Shown here: piece after piece, positions 34,937 to 43,700 of the stretch
Numbering within the stretch: the stretch's first letter is position 1
Layout of the letters: each line of letters starts with the position of its first letter
Assembly: GCF_006438915.1 (NCBI RefSeq)
Contig: NZ_RCZE01000005.1
Span: 372,001-436,000, forward strand
DNA length: 64,000 nucleotides
Origin: Pseudomonas arsenicoxydans
GTDB lineage: Bacteria > Pseudomonadota > Gammaproteobacteria > Pseudomonadales > Pseudomonadaceae
Direction: 5' to 3'
The notes under the pieces: model-generated
The model's input: only the letters and a program-made list of their open reading frames with translations
What the model was told of the DNA's origin: nothing
Databases searched by the model: none
Made by a program: the position numbers and the translations under genes

Positions 34937-36586
34937 ATGACCCAGCCTCCCCGTGGCGCCATCGGCGAATTGTTCGCCCTGTTGAAACCCTTTCGGCTGA
35001 TCGTCGCTGCGTCCATTTTCCTGGGCATGGTCGGCGGCCTGAGCGTCACGGTCTTACTGGCGACCATCAACAACGCCCTGCATTCGGACACCGGCCTGAC
35101 CCAGGGCGTGGTCGCGCTGTTCGCCGGCCTGTGCCTGCTGGCGCTGTTGAGTTCGATCTGCTCCGACATCGGCACCAACTACGTTGGCCAGCACATCATC
35201 GCCAAGCTGCGTAAACAGTTGGGCGAAAAAGTCCTGTCGGCACCCATCGAGCAGATCGAGCGCTACCGCAGCCATCGGCTGATCCCGGTGCTGACCCACG
35301 ACGTCGACACCATCAGCGACTTCGCTTTCGCCTTCGCCCCGCTGGCGATTTCCGTGACCGTGACCCTCGGTTGCATGGGTTACCTGGCCATCCTGTCGTG
35401 GCCGATGTTCCTGATCATGGTGGCCGCTATCCTGATCGGCACGGCGATTCAGGCCTACGCCCAGAGCAAAGGCGTGCAAGGTTTCATGGCCGCTCGTGAC
35501 GCCGAAGACGAATTGCAAAAGCACTACAACGCGATTGCCGAAGGCGCCAAGGAACTGCGCATCCATCGTCCGCGCCGCCAGCGCATGTTTGTCTCGGGCA
35601 TCAAGGCCACCGCCGAATTCATCTGCAACACCCAGGTGCGTTCGATCAACACGTTCGTGATCGCCAAGACCTTTGGCTCGATGCTGTTTTTCGTGGTGAT
35701 CGGTCTGGCACTGGCGCTGCAAACCTTCTGGCCGAGCGCCGATAAAACCGTGATGAGCGGTTTCGTGTTGGTGCTGCTGTACATGAAAGGCCCGCTGGAA
35801 CATTTGATCAGCACCCTGCCGATTGTCAGCCGTGCGCAGATCGCATTCCGCCGCATTGCCGAGCTGTCCGAACAGTTTTCCACCCCTGAACCGCATCTGC
35901 TGTTGAGCGATCAGGGCCAGGTCAAACAGGCTGTGGACGAACTGAAACTGGCCGATGTGCGTTTCGCTTTCCCGGCCGTTGAAGGTGCGGCGCCGTTCCA
36001 GCTCGGGCCGGTCAACCTGACGATCAAGCAAGGCGACATCACCTTTATCGTCGGCGAGAACGGCTGCGGCAAGACCACGCTGATCAAGTTGCTGCTGGGC
36101 CTGTACACGCCGCAGCAGGGCGCGATCAGCGTCAACGGCGAGGCCATCGACGCGCAGAATCGCGATGACTATCGCCAGCTGTTCACCACGATTTTCGCCG
36201 ACTACTACCTGTTCGATGATGTGGTTCAGGGTGATACGTACATCCCCGAAGACGCCAACCAATACCTGCAACGGCTGGAGATCGCGCACAAGGTCAGCGT
36301 CAAGGACGGCAACTTCACCACCACCGACCTCTCTACCGGCCAGCGCAAACGCCTGGCGCTGGTCAATGCGTGGCTGGAGGAACGTCCGGTGCTGGTGTTC
36401 GATGAATGGGCGGCGGATCAGGACCCGACCTTCCGCCGGATCTTCTACACCGAGCTACTGCCGGACCTCAAACGCCTGGGCAAGACCATCATCGTGATTT
36501 CCCACGATGACCGTTATTTCGACGTCGCCGATCAACTGGTGCGCATGGAAAGCGGCCGGGTGGTCACCGAACTGGCCCCTGCCTGA
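34937..36586 (+). CDS. pvdE: PvdE, inner-membrane ABC exporter of the pyoverdine precursor
   Basis: A 549-residue half-type ABC exporter of the cyclic-peptide/SyrD type. Six TM helices fill about residues 15-290. The ATPase domain has Walker A VGENGCGKTTLIKLL, signature DLSTGQRKRLALVNAW and Walker B VLVFDEWAADQDP. It moves the acylated ferribactin precursor from cytoplasm to periplasm, where PvdP, PvdM, PvdN and PvdO act. Length matches P. aeruginosa PvdE (549 aa). It has its own PvdS box and is followed by fpvA in the same direction across a REP pair. Confidence 0.94.
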   Translation: MTQPPRGAIGELFALLKPFRLIVAASIFLGMVGGLSVTVLLATINNALHSDTGLTQGVVALFAGLCLLALLSSICSDIGTNYVGQHIIAKLRKQLGEKVLSAPIEQIERYRSHRLIPVLTHDVDTISDFAFAFAPLAISVTVTLGCMGYLAILSWPMFLIMVAAILIGTAIQAYAQSKGVQGFMAARDAEDELQKHYNAIAEGAKELRIHRPRRQRMFVSGIKATAEFICNTQVRSINTFVIAKTFGSMLFFVVIGLALALQTFWPSADKTVMSGFVLVLLYMKGPLEHLISTLPIVSRAQIAFRRIAELSEQFSTPEPHLLLSDQGQVKQAVDELKLADVRFAFPAVEGAAPFQLGPVNLTIKQGDITFIVGENGCGKTTLIKLLLGLYTPQQGAISVNGEAIDAQNRDDYRQLFTTIFADYYLFDDVVQGDTYIPEDANQYLQRLEIAHKVSVKDGNFTTTDLSTGQRKRLALVNAWLEERPVLVFDEWAADQDPTFRRIFYTELLPDLKRLGKTIIVISHDDRYFDVADQLVRMESGRVVTELAPA

Positions 36587-36612
36587 CAGCAAAAACCGAA
36601 GCTGAACCAACC

Positions 36613-36720
36613 CTTGTGGCGAGGGAGCTTGCTCCCGCTGGACTGCGCAGCAGGCCCTTCTTTTTGGGTAAAGATCGGGGCCGCTTCGCGTCCCAGCGGG
36701 AGCAAGCTCCCTCGCCACAG
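36613..36720. repeat. REP pair (family 2)
   Basis: TGTGGCGAGGGAGCTTGCTCC and its complement GGGAGCAAGCTCCCTCGCCA frame a spacer with CTGCGCAGCAGGCCC. It lies between pvdE and fpvA. Confidence 0.9.
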
Positions 36721-36800
36721 AACCGCAAAATATCCTCTCATTTCATCTTTCTGAAATTTATTTCTCAGGTTTCTTTCCGGTTTTACGTCCACGCCGCGTC

Positions 36801-36820
36801 TTAATAATCATTCTTATTAA
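36801..36820. promoter_or_regulatory. Fur-box-like inverted repeat upstream of fpvA
   Basis: TTAATAA-TCATTC-TTATTAA is a perfect 7-bp inverted repeat with the AT-rich NAT pattern of Fur sites, 41 bases before the fpvA start. No TAAAT-N16-CGT box was found here, consistent with fpvA being read by FpvI rather than PvdS. Confidence 0.6.
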
Positions 36821-36861
36821 CAATAACTTTGCACAAGACTTTTCAGGAGCTCAGGTAAGTA

Positions 36862-39339
36862 ATGCGACCTCAACCACGCCGCACACCTCTCGCGCTGGCC
36901 GTCCAGCGACCGACTTTGCATCGCACCCTGTTTAAAAGCGTATTGCTGACCGCCACCTTGCTGGGGAGCTCGATGGCCAATGCTGCACCTGTAAAAGTGA
37001 ATATTGCCGTCCAGCCGCTTTCCAATGCGCTGACCGAACTCGGCATGCAGACCAATCTGCAGATCCTTTACAGCCCGGACCAGGTGGCTGGCATCAAGTC
37101 CCGTGCAGTGTCCGGTTCGCTGGAACCGTCTGACGCTCTGAAGACTCTGCTGCAAGGCACCGGCATTTCGTTCCAGATCAACGGCAACACCGTGACCCTG
37201 ATGTCCGGTGGCGGTTCGAGCCTGCAACTGGGCGCGACGACCATTTCCGGCCAGGCCCTGGGCCTGACCACGGAAGACACCGGCTCGTACACCACCGGCG
37301 CCACCACCTCCGCGACCGGGCTGCCGCTGACCCTTCGTGAAACCCCGCAATCGGTCACCGTGGTGACGCGTCAGCAGATGGACGATCGCGGCGTACAGAG
37401 CGTGTCTGACGCCTTGCGCAACACCCCCGGCGTGACGATGCAGAAGTACGACAGTGACCGCACCGAGTTTTCCGCCCGTGGCTTTGCCATCACCAACTTC
37501 CAGTACGACGGCGTCAACATTCCCTACGACGGCGTGTACGGTGAAAACCCGAACAACGGCGACGACGCGGCCAGCCTCGACCGCATCGAAGTCGTCAAAG
37601 GCGCTACCGGCCTGATGACCGGCGCGGGCGACCCGTCTGCCACCGTCAACCTGATCCGCAAAAAACCGACCAAGGAATTCAAGGCCTCGGTCAGCGCCAC
37701 CGCCGGTTCCTGGGACAATTACCGCACCGAAGGCGACATCTCCGGTTCGCTGACCGATACCGGCAACGTACGGGGTCGCTTCGTCGGCGCCTACCAGGAC
37801 AAAGACTCGTACATCGACCACTACAGCCAGAAAAAAGACATCTTCTACGGCATCCTCGAAGCCGATCTGACGGACGATACCTTGCTGACATTTGGTATCG
37901 ACAACTCCAGTGTCACTCCACGCGGCAGTACCTGGACCGGCAACGCCCCGTACTTCACCGACGGCAGCCGTACCGACTTCTCGCGCAGCTTCAACCCGGG
38001 TGCCAACTGGAGCCGCCGCGATTTCGACAGCACGACTTACTTCGCGTCGCTTGAACAAGCGCTGGCCAATGGCTGGAAATTCAAGGCCAGCTTCGACCAG
38101 AAAACCACCGATCACGACACCCAACTGGCCTCGGCCAGCGGTGGCTCCGCAGACCCTGTCACGGGCGAAGGCAACTTCCTGTACTGGGGTCGCTGGGAAG
38201 GTCATCGCGTGCAGAACTCCGGTGACGTGAACATCTCCGGTCCGTTCTCGCTGGGTGGTCGCGAGCATGAACTGGTCGCCGGTTTCATGGCGGCCCACTC
38301 GCGCCAGACCGGTGCGACCTACGACACCAGCGCGTTCGAACGGGTGCCAGGCAGCATCTTCGACTGGAACGGCCACCTGCCGAAACAGGAGTTCCCGAAA
38401 AACGGCAAGTACGAACGCACCCAAAGCCAGAACGGTATCTACATGGCCACGCGCCTGCGCCCGACCGACGACCTGTCGTTCATCCTCGGCGGCCGTTTGA
38501 GCACCTTCAAGTACAACGAAGATTACTCGTACTATCCGGGGGCAACCCTGACCGACACCCATGCCAGCTACAAGGAACATGGCGTTGTCACGCCGTACGC
38601 CGGTGTGGTCTATGACCTGAACGATACGTACTCGGTGTATGCCAGCTACACCAAGATCTACCAGCCACAAATCTACCTGGACGCAAGCGGTTCGACCCTC
38701 GATCCGGTTGAAGGCGACAGCTACGAGACGGGCCTGAAAGCGGCTTACTTCGAAGGCAAACTCAACGCCACCTTTGCCTTGTTCCAGATCAATCAGGACA
38801 ACGTTGCCCAGTACGTCACAACCGACGTCGGCACCGGTCGAGACGTCTATGAAGCCATCTCCGGCGCCACCACCAAAGGCGTGGAAATGGAACTGGCTGG
38901 CGAGCTGGCCGAGGGCTGGAACCTGTCGGCCGGCTACACCTACGCCCGCACCCGCGACAAGGACGAGCAACGTATCTACGGTTTCCCGCTGGCCTCCAGC
39001 AAACCGGAACACGTCGTGCGCACCTTCACCACCTACCGCCTGCCGGGCGCGCTGGACCAGTTCACCGTCGGTGGCGGCGTCAGCTGGCAGAGCGCGTTCT
39101 ACGGCCAGAGCTTCAGCCCGAACGTGGGTAACGGCGAAGGCGGCAGCACCCTGCTCAAGCAAGGCGGCTACACCCTCGTCGACCTGATGACCCGCTATCA
39201 GTACGACGAGCACCTGAGCTTCACCGCCAATGCCAACAACGTCTTCGACAAGAAGTACATGTCTGGCCTGGGCAACTTCGGTACGACGTTCTCCGGCGAG
39301 CCGCGTAACCTGCAGATCATGGCCAAGTATGATTTCTGA
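36862..39339 (+). CDS. fpvA: FpvA, TonB-dependent ferripyoverdine receptor with signalling domain
   Basis: An 825-residue outer-membrane receptor. A signal peptide spans about residues 1-45. A secretin/TonB short N-terminal (STN) signalling domain follows at about 47-122 (VQPLSNALTELGMQTNLQIL, VSGSLEPSDALKTLLQGTGI). The plug starts near TLRETPQSVTVVTRQQM, and the barrel ends with Phe (MAKYDF). The STN domain marks a transducer that signals ligand binding to an anti-sigma protein. An fpvI-like sigma gene is 12.7 kb upstream, but the anti-sigma is not in the window. The receptor should be specific for the pyoverdine built by the neighbouring synthetases. Confidence 0.93.
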   Translation: MRPQPRRTPLALAVQRPTLHRTLFKSVLLTATLLGSSMANAAPVKVNIAVQPLSNALTELGMQTNLQILYSPDQVAGIKSRAVSGSLEPSDALKTLLQGTGISFQINGNTVTLMSGGGSSLQLGATTISGQALGLTTEDTGSYTTGATTSATGLPLTLRETPQSVTVVTRQQMDDRGVQSVSDALRNTPGVTMQKYDSDRTEFSARGFAITNFQYDGVNIPYDGVYGENPNNGDDAASLDRIEVVKGATGLMTGAGDPSATVNLIRKKPTKEFKASVSATAGSWDNYRTEGDISGSLTDTGNVRGRFVGAYQDKDSYIDHYSQKKDIFYGILEADLTDDTLLTFGIDNSSVTPRGSTWTGNAPYFTDGSRTDFSRSFNPGANWSRRDFDSTTYFASLEQALANGWKFKASFDQKTTDHDTQLASASGGSADPVTGEGNFLYWGRWEGHRVQNSGDVNISGPFSLGGREHELVAGFMAAHSRQTGATYDTSAFERVPGSIFDWNGHLPKQEFPKNGKYERTQSQNGIYMATRLRPTDDLSFILGGRLSTFKYNEDYSYYPGATLTDTHASYKEHGVVTPYAGVVYDLNDTYSVYASYTKIYQPQIYLDASGSTLDPVEGDSYETGLKAAYFEGKLNATFALFQINQDNVAQYVTTDVGTGRDVYEAISGATTKGVEMELAGELAEGWNLSAGYTYARTRDKDEQRIYGFPLASSKPEHVVRTFTTYRLPGALDQFTVGGGVSWQSAFYGQSFSPNVGNGEGGSTLLKQGGYTLVDLMTRYQYDEHLSFTANANNVFDKKYMSGLGNFGTTFSGEPRNLQIMAKYDF

Positions 39340-39354
39340 GGGGTGAGCTGAAAT

Positions 39355-39392
39355 GAAAAATACCCGTGCCGTGAGGTGCGGGTATTTTTTTT
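39355..39392 (+). terminator. Intrinsic terminator of fpvA
   Basis: A 13-bp stem (AAATACCCGTGCC / GGTGCGGGTATTT, counting two G-U pairs) with a GUGA tetraloop, followed by T8. It starts about 15 bases after the fpvA stop. Confidence 0.9.
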
Positions 39393-39418
39393 CTGGGGTA
39401 TTTGTGTTGGATGTCAGG

Positions 39419-39508
39419 CCGCCTTCGCGAGCAAGCCCGCTCCCACATTCGACCGATTTCTCATATGAGAGTGGGGCCGAATGTGGGAGCGGGCTTGCTC
39501 GCGAAGGC
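39419..39508. repeat. REP pair (family 1)
   Basis: Inverted copies of TTCGCGAGCAAGCCCGCTCC around a spacer with TCTCATATGAGA, downstream of the fpvA terminator. Confidence 0.9.
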
Positions 39509-39544
39509 GATAGTGGCTCCACCATAGTTCCCTCCGGCCAGGCA

Positions 39545-39588
39545 CAAAAAAACCGTCACCCCTGATCCAGGCATGGCGGTTTTTTTTC
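39545..39588. terminator. Bidirectional terminator between fpvA and the hydrolase gene
   Basis: AAAAAAACCG(T)C pairs with G(G)CGGTTTTTTTT across a loop, with an A-run on one side and a T-run on the other. It therefore works for the minus-strand hydrolase (stop at 39597) and backs up fpvA termination. Confidence 0.8.
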
Positions 39589-39596
39589 AGGTCATT

Positions 39597-40553
39597 TCAC
39601 ACCCGCGAACGCACCCACCCCGCCACTTCAGCGTGAATCCCCTCAACCTCCCCCAACAATCCCGCCATGCGCATAAAGTCATGGGTCATCCCGGGCTGCT
39701 CGAGCAACGTCACCTCATTCCCCGCCGCGCGCAACCGTTCGGCATAGGCCAGCCCTTCGTCATGCAGCGGATCATACCCGGCCAGGTACACCAGCGCCGG
39801 GGCCACACCGGATAAATCCGCCACCAGCAATGGCGAGCAGCGCCAGTCCGCGAGGTCCTGCGGTGTGCGCCCGTAATGCGCATAGAACCAATCCAGCGTC
39901 GGCGTTTCCAGCAGATAACCCTCTGCGAAATCCCGATGGGATGCACGCTGGGTCGTCGCATCCGTCACCGGGTACAACAACACCTGCGCCTTGGGTTTCA
40001 GCGCCAATTCCTCAGGCTCACGCACCGCCATGATCGACAGCACCGTGGCCAATGTCGCGCCCACGCTGTCACCAACCAATGCCACCCGATTGGCATCCAG
40101 CCCTCGTGCCGCGCCTTCACGCACAAGCCAGTTGGCGGCGTCGCAAGCGTCCTGCACCGGCGTCGGGAAACGCCATTCCGGTGCCAGTCGATAATCCACC
40201 GCCAGCAACGCAAAACCACCCTGCGAGGCCAGTCGCCGGCACAGTGCGTCATGGGAATCGAGGCTGCCGACCACATAGCCGCCGCCATGAAAATACAACA
40301 CGACCGGTTGCAAGCCCTCGACCGCTTGCCCGTCGCGATACACCCTTGCCGACAGGCTATGACCGTAGCGGGCAGCAATGGTGAAATTTTCACAGACCAC
40401 GGTGTCCAGCGGCACATCGAGAAACCCCGACGACGCTTCAAAATCGATCCGCGCCTGTTGCGGCGATTGCTCATGCATCGCGCGGCTTTTGCCGGTCATC
40501 CGGCCGAACTCGGCGAGTTCGAGAAATGCTTCAAGTTCTGGCAATACGGCCAT
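39597..40553 (-). CDS. Alpha/beta hydrolase, HSL (hormone-sensitive lipase) family
   Basis: A 318-residue esterase-type hydrolase. It shows the HGGG oxyanion motif (YFHGGGYVVGSLDS), the nucleophile serine in VALVGDSVGATLA, the Asp in YLAGYDPLHDEG and the His in GMTHDFMRM. The triad is intact. No signal peptide is seen, so it is cytoplasmic. It lies between fpvA and the terminal synthetase, on the synthetase strand and 190 bases downstream across a REP pair. A role in hydrolysing a pyoverdine ester or lactone is possible but not shown. General short-chain ester hydrolysis is equally likely. Confidence 0.85.
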   Translation of the reverse strand: MAVLPELEAFLELAEFGRMTGKSRAMHEQSPQQARIDFEASSGFLDVPLDTVVCENFTIAARYGHSLSARVYRDGQAVEGLQPVVLYFHGGGYVVGSLDSHDALCRRLASQGGFALLAVDYRLAPEWRFPTPVQDACDAANWLVREGAARGLDANRVALVGDSVGATLATVLSIMAVREPEELALKPKAQVLLYPVTDATTQRASHRDFAEGYLLETPTLDWFYAHYGRTPQDLADWRCSPLLVADLSGVAPALVYLAGYDPLHDEGLAYAERLRAAGNEVTLLEQPGMTHDFMRMAGLLGEVEGIHAEVAGWVRSRV

Positions 40554-40619
40554 GGGATGAATCCTTCACACAAAGAGAACATTAATCGGGCACTACACAA
40601 AACTGGAAACCAGCGAACC

Positions 40620-40728
40620 CCTGTGGCGAGGGAGCTTGCTCCCGCTGGGTCGCGAAGCGGCCCCCTCGTCAGCCAAAAAGACGGGGACTGCTGCGCAGTC
40701 CAGCGGGAGCAAGCTCCCTCGCCACAGG
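40620..40728. repeat. REP pair (family 2)
   Basis: CTGTGGCGAGGGAGCTTGCT and its inverted copy lie just after the end of the terminal synthetase gene. This is the third and last family 2 element in the window. Confidence 0.9.
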
Positions 40729-40743
40729 TTTATCGTCGTTGCT

Positions 40744-43700
40744 TCAAGCAAGGGTCAAACGGTGTTCCAGCAGGTCTTCCAGCTCATCAAGCAACTCGTC
40801 ACCGCGCAGCAGTTCGTAATGCCCGCCGGCCAACAGGCGATCTACGCCGTGGCTGCCGACCTGCGCCTCGAACACCCGGCGCTCATCGTCGCGCTCGGCT
40901 ACCCACCAGCGATGCGCCGAAGCCTGAATCGCCGGCAGTTGCCGATGCGCCAGCGCCAGTTGCTTGAGGCGTGAACCCGTCGCGAAAATCTGCGTGAGTT
41001 CCCCCGCGCCCAATGCAGCTTTTTCATTGGAGCCGTGCAGGGCCGCCTCGATCACCGCGCTGGAACCTTCGCGTTCATTCAAGTCAGCGGCTTTCAGCGC
41101 GATCAATGCCTGCGCCTCATCGGCCGGCAACCCGAGCACAAACGTCAGGAAGTCGCCCAGATCCTCACGCCAGTCCCCCGCCTCTGCGGTGCCCGCCACA
41201 TAACTGTCTACCAGCCCGGCAAACGCAACCGTTTCACCCTGGGATTCCAGTTCGTGTGCGACCAGTTGCGTCAACGCACCGCCCAACGACCATCCCAGCA
41301 AGTAATACGGGCCCTTGACCTGCTGGCCGCGAATCCGCTGCGCATAGGCTTGCGCCATGGCCAGCAGTGATTCGTCCTGCCACTGCGGATCAAGCAACAT
41401 GCGGCATTGCACGCCATACACCGTGCGCCGTCCTTCCAGACGTCGCGCCAGCGGCTCGTAGTCGAACACCGTGCCGAAACCGGCGTGCAGGCAAAACAAT
41501 GCCGGCACATTCGGGATTCGCGCATTCAGCGCCAGCAAGGGGTCCGGCGCAGAGGCCGGTTCGGCAGCCTGATAACCACTGAGCTCAGCGATGCACGGTT
41601 TCTGCATCAGATCCCGCAGCTTCAATTCGAAGCCCAATTGTGGCTGGCTGCGCACCCGCGAAATCACTTTCAGCACCTGCAACGAATCGCCGCCGAGTTC
41701 AAAGAAGTTGTCGTCGATGCCCACTTGCGGCACGCCAAGCACCTCTTGCCAGATCGCGGTCAGCGCCGTTTCCAGGGCGTTGCGCGGCGCACGATAGCCG
41801 CCAAACGCCCATTCCGGCGTTGGCAGTGCGCGACGATCCAGCTTGCCGTTGGCCGACAGCGGGAAACGTTCCAGCACCATGATCCGCGCCGGCACCATGT
41901 AATCCGGCAGTTGCGCTTGCAGTTCAGACTTCACGCGACGATCCAGACCGACTGCGCCGACCGCCACCACGTAACCGACCAATTGCTTGCCGGTCGGCGT
42001 GTCGTGGACCACCACGGCAGCATCCTGTACACCAACACACTCACGCAGACGCGCTTCGATCTCGCCCGGTTCGATACGGAAACCACGGATCTTCACTTGC
42101 TGGTCGAGCCGCCCCAAATAGTCGATCAACCCGCACTCACGCTGGCGCACCAAGTCGCCGGTGCGGTACATGCGACCACCGGCGTCGAACGGATCGGGGA
42201 TGAAACGCTCGGCGCTCATGCCCGGACGCTGGTGGTAACCGCGCGCCAGGCATTCGCCGCCCAAATACAGCTCGCCGCTGACGCCGACCGGCAACGGATT
42301 GAGGTCGGCATCCAGCACGTACACACCACGCCCGGCCACGCCGCGTCCAATCGGCGCGTACGCCGCGTCGCAGGTTTCGCTGGCCTCGGCACGCCACAAC
42401 AGCGGCGTGACCACGGTTTCAGTCGGGCCGTAGCCATTGACCAGACGCTGCGCACGCAAGGCGCGTTTGACCTGCTCGAAACTGGCGTCCGGTACCGCGT
42501 CACCACCAAAGCAATACACCTCGACCGCTGGCGGATTGCCTAGATGTTCGGCGACTTCGGCCATCTGCTGCAGGTACGCCGGCGGGAAGCAGGCGACGGT
42601 AACGGCATGACGATGCAGCACGTCCAGGGTCTGTTCCGGGGTCCACACATTGTCCTCGCGAATCACCAGACTGCCGCCGGCCAACAGCACACTCAGCCAA
42701 CGTTCCTGAGCCCCGTCGAAGGCGAACGACATGAAGTGCAACTCACGGCTGCGCGGTGCCAGTTCGTAGAGTTCGATGATGCCGCGGCAATGCCGGGCAA
42801 TCGGCCCGCGTTCTACGGCCACGCTTTTCGGTTGGCCGGTGGAGCCGGAGGTGTAGATCAGGTACGCCAGATGCCCCGGCAACGGATTGGAAACCGGGCA
42901 CGCCACGTTATCGGCGATGCACAACTGATCGAGCAGCAGGCGTGGCGGGCTATCCGCCAACGGCAGCCGTTCGCCCAGATCACTGTCACAGAGCAACAGA
43001 CTGGCGGCCGAATCGCTCAACATATAAGTCAGGCGTTCGGCCGGGTAGGCCAGGTCCAAAGGCAGGTAAGCCGCCCCCGCTTTCAGCACCGCGAGGAACG
43101 CCACGATGGTGCGCTCGGAACGCGGCAACGCTACCGCCACCAGACTTTCCGCGCCGATGCCCCGGTCGATCAATTGTTGCGCCAGCCCATTCGCCTGCGC
43201 CTCAAGCTCGGCGTAGCTGACTTGCCGATCCTCACAGATCAAGGCGATTTTCTGCGGCTGCGTCTGTACGTGCTGATTGAACGCATGCAGCACATCGGCG
43301 CTGTCGGTCGACGCTTGCGGCAGGCTGATGCGCGATTCAGGCAGGCCAATGTTGCCGAGCAGACACGTCGCGTCCTCCGGCAACGCACGCAGCAACCCTT
43401 CAAGCTGCGCACGAATTCGCTCTACTTCCACGTCACTGAAGCGGTCCCGCAGGAACAGGTATTCGACTTCCAGGCCTTCTTCGTTGGCACTGACCATCAA
43501 GTCCATCGGGAAGTTGGTCACGCCACCGCTGCCAACCTCGGCAAAACGCAATTCACCTTCCTCGCCCCCGCGCAATGCACGGTCTACCGGATGGTTTTCG
43601 AACACGATGATGCTGTCGAACAAGCCCTGGCCACCCTGCCCGGCCCAGCGCTGAATGTCCGACAACGGCGTGTGTTCGTAGTCGCGGACCATCAGGTTGT

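Noticed and set aside
36750..36800. Search for a PvdS box upstream of fpvA (AATTTATTT and ACGT present)
   Set aside because: No TAAAT-like element lies 16 or 17 bases before the CGT; the palindrome GAAAT-TT-ATTTC is not spaced as a promoter element.
36817..39525. 902-codon open frame antisense to fpvA
   Set aside because: It mirrors the receptor gene in a GC-rich genome and begins and ends in REP sequence; its protein shows no recognisable family while fpvA is unambiguous.
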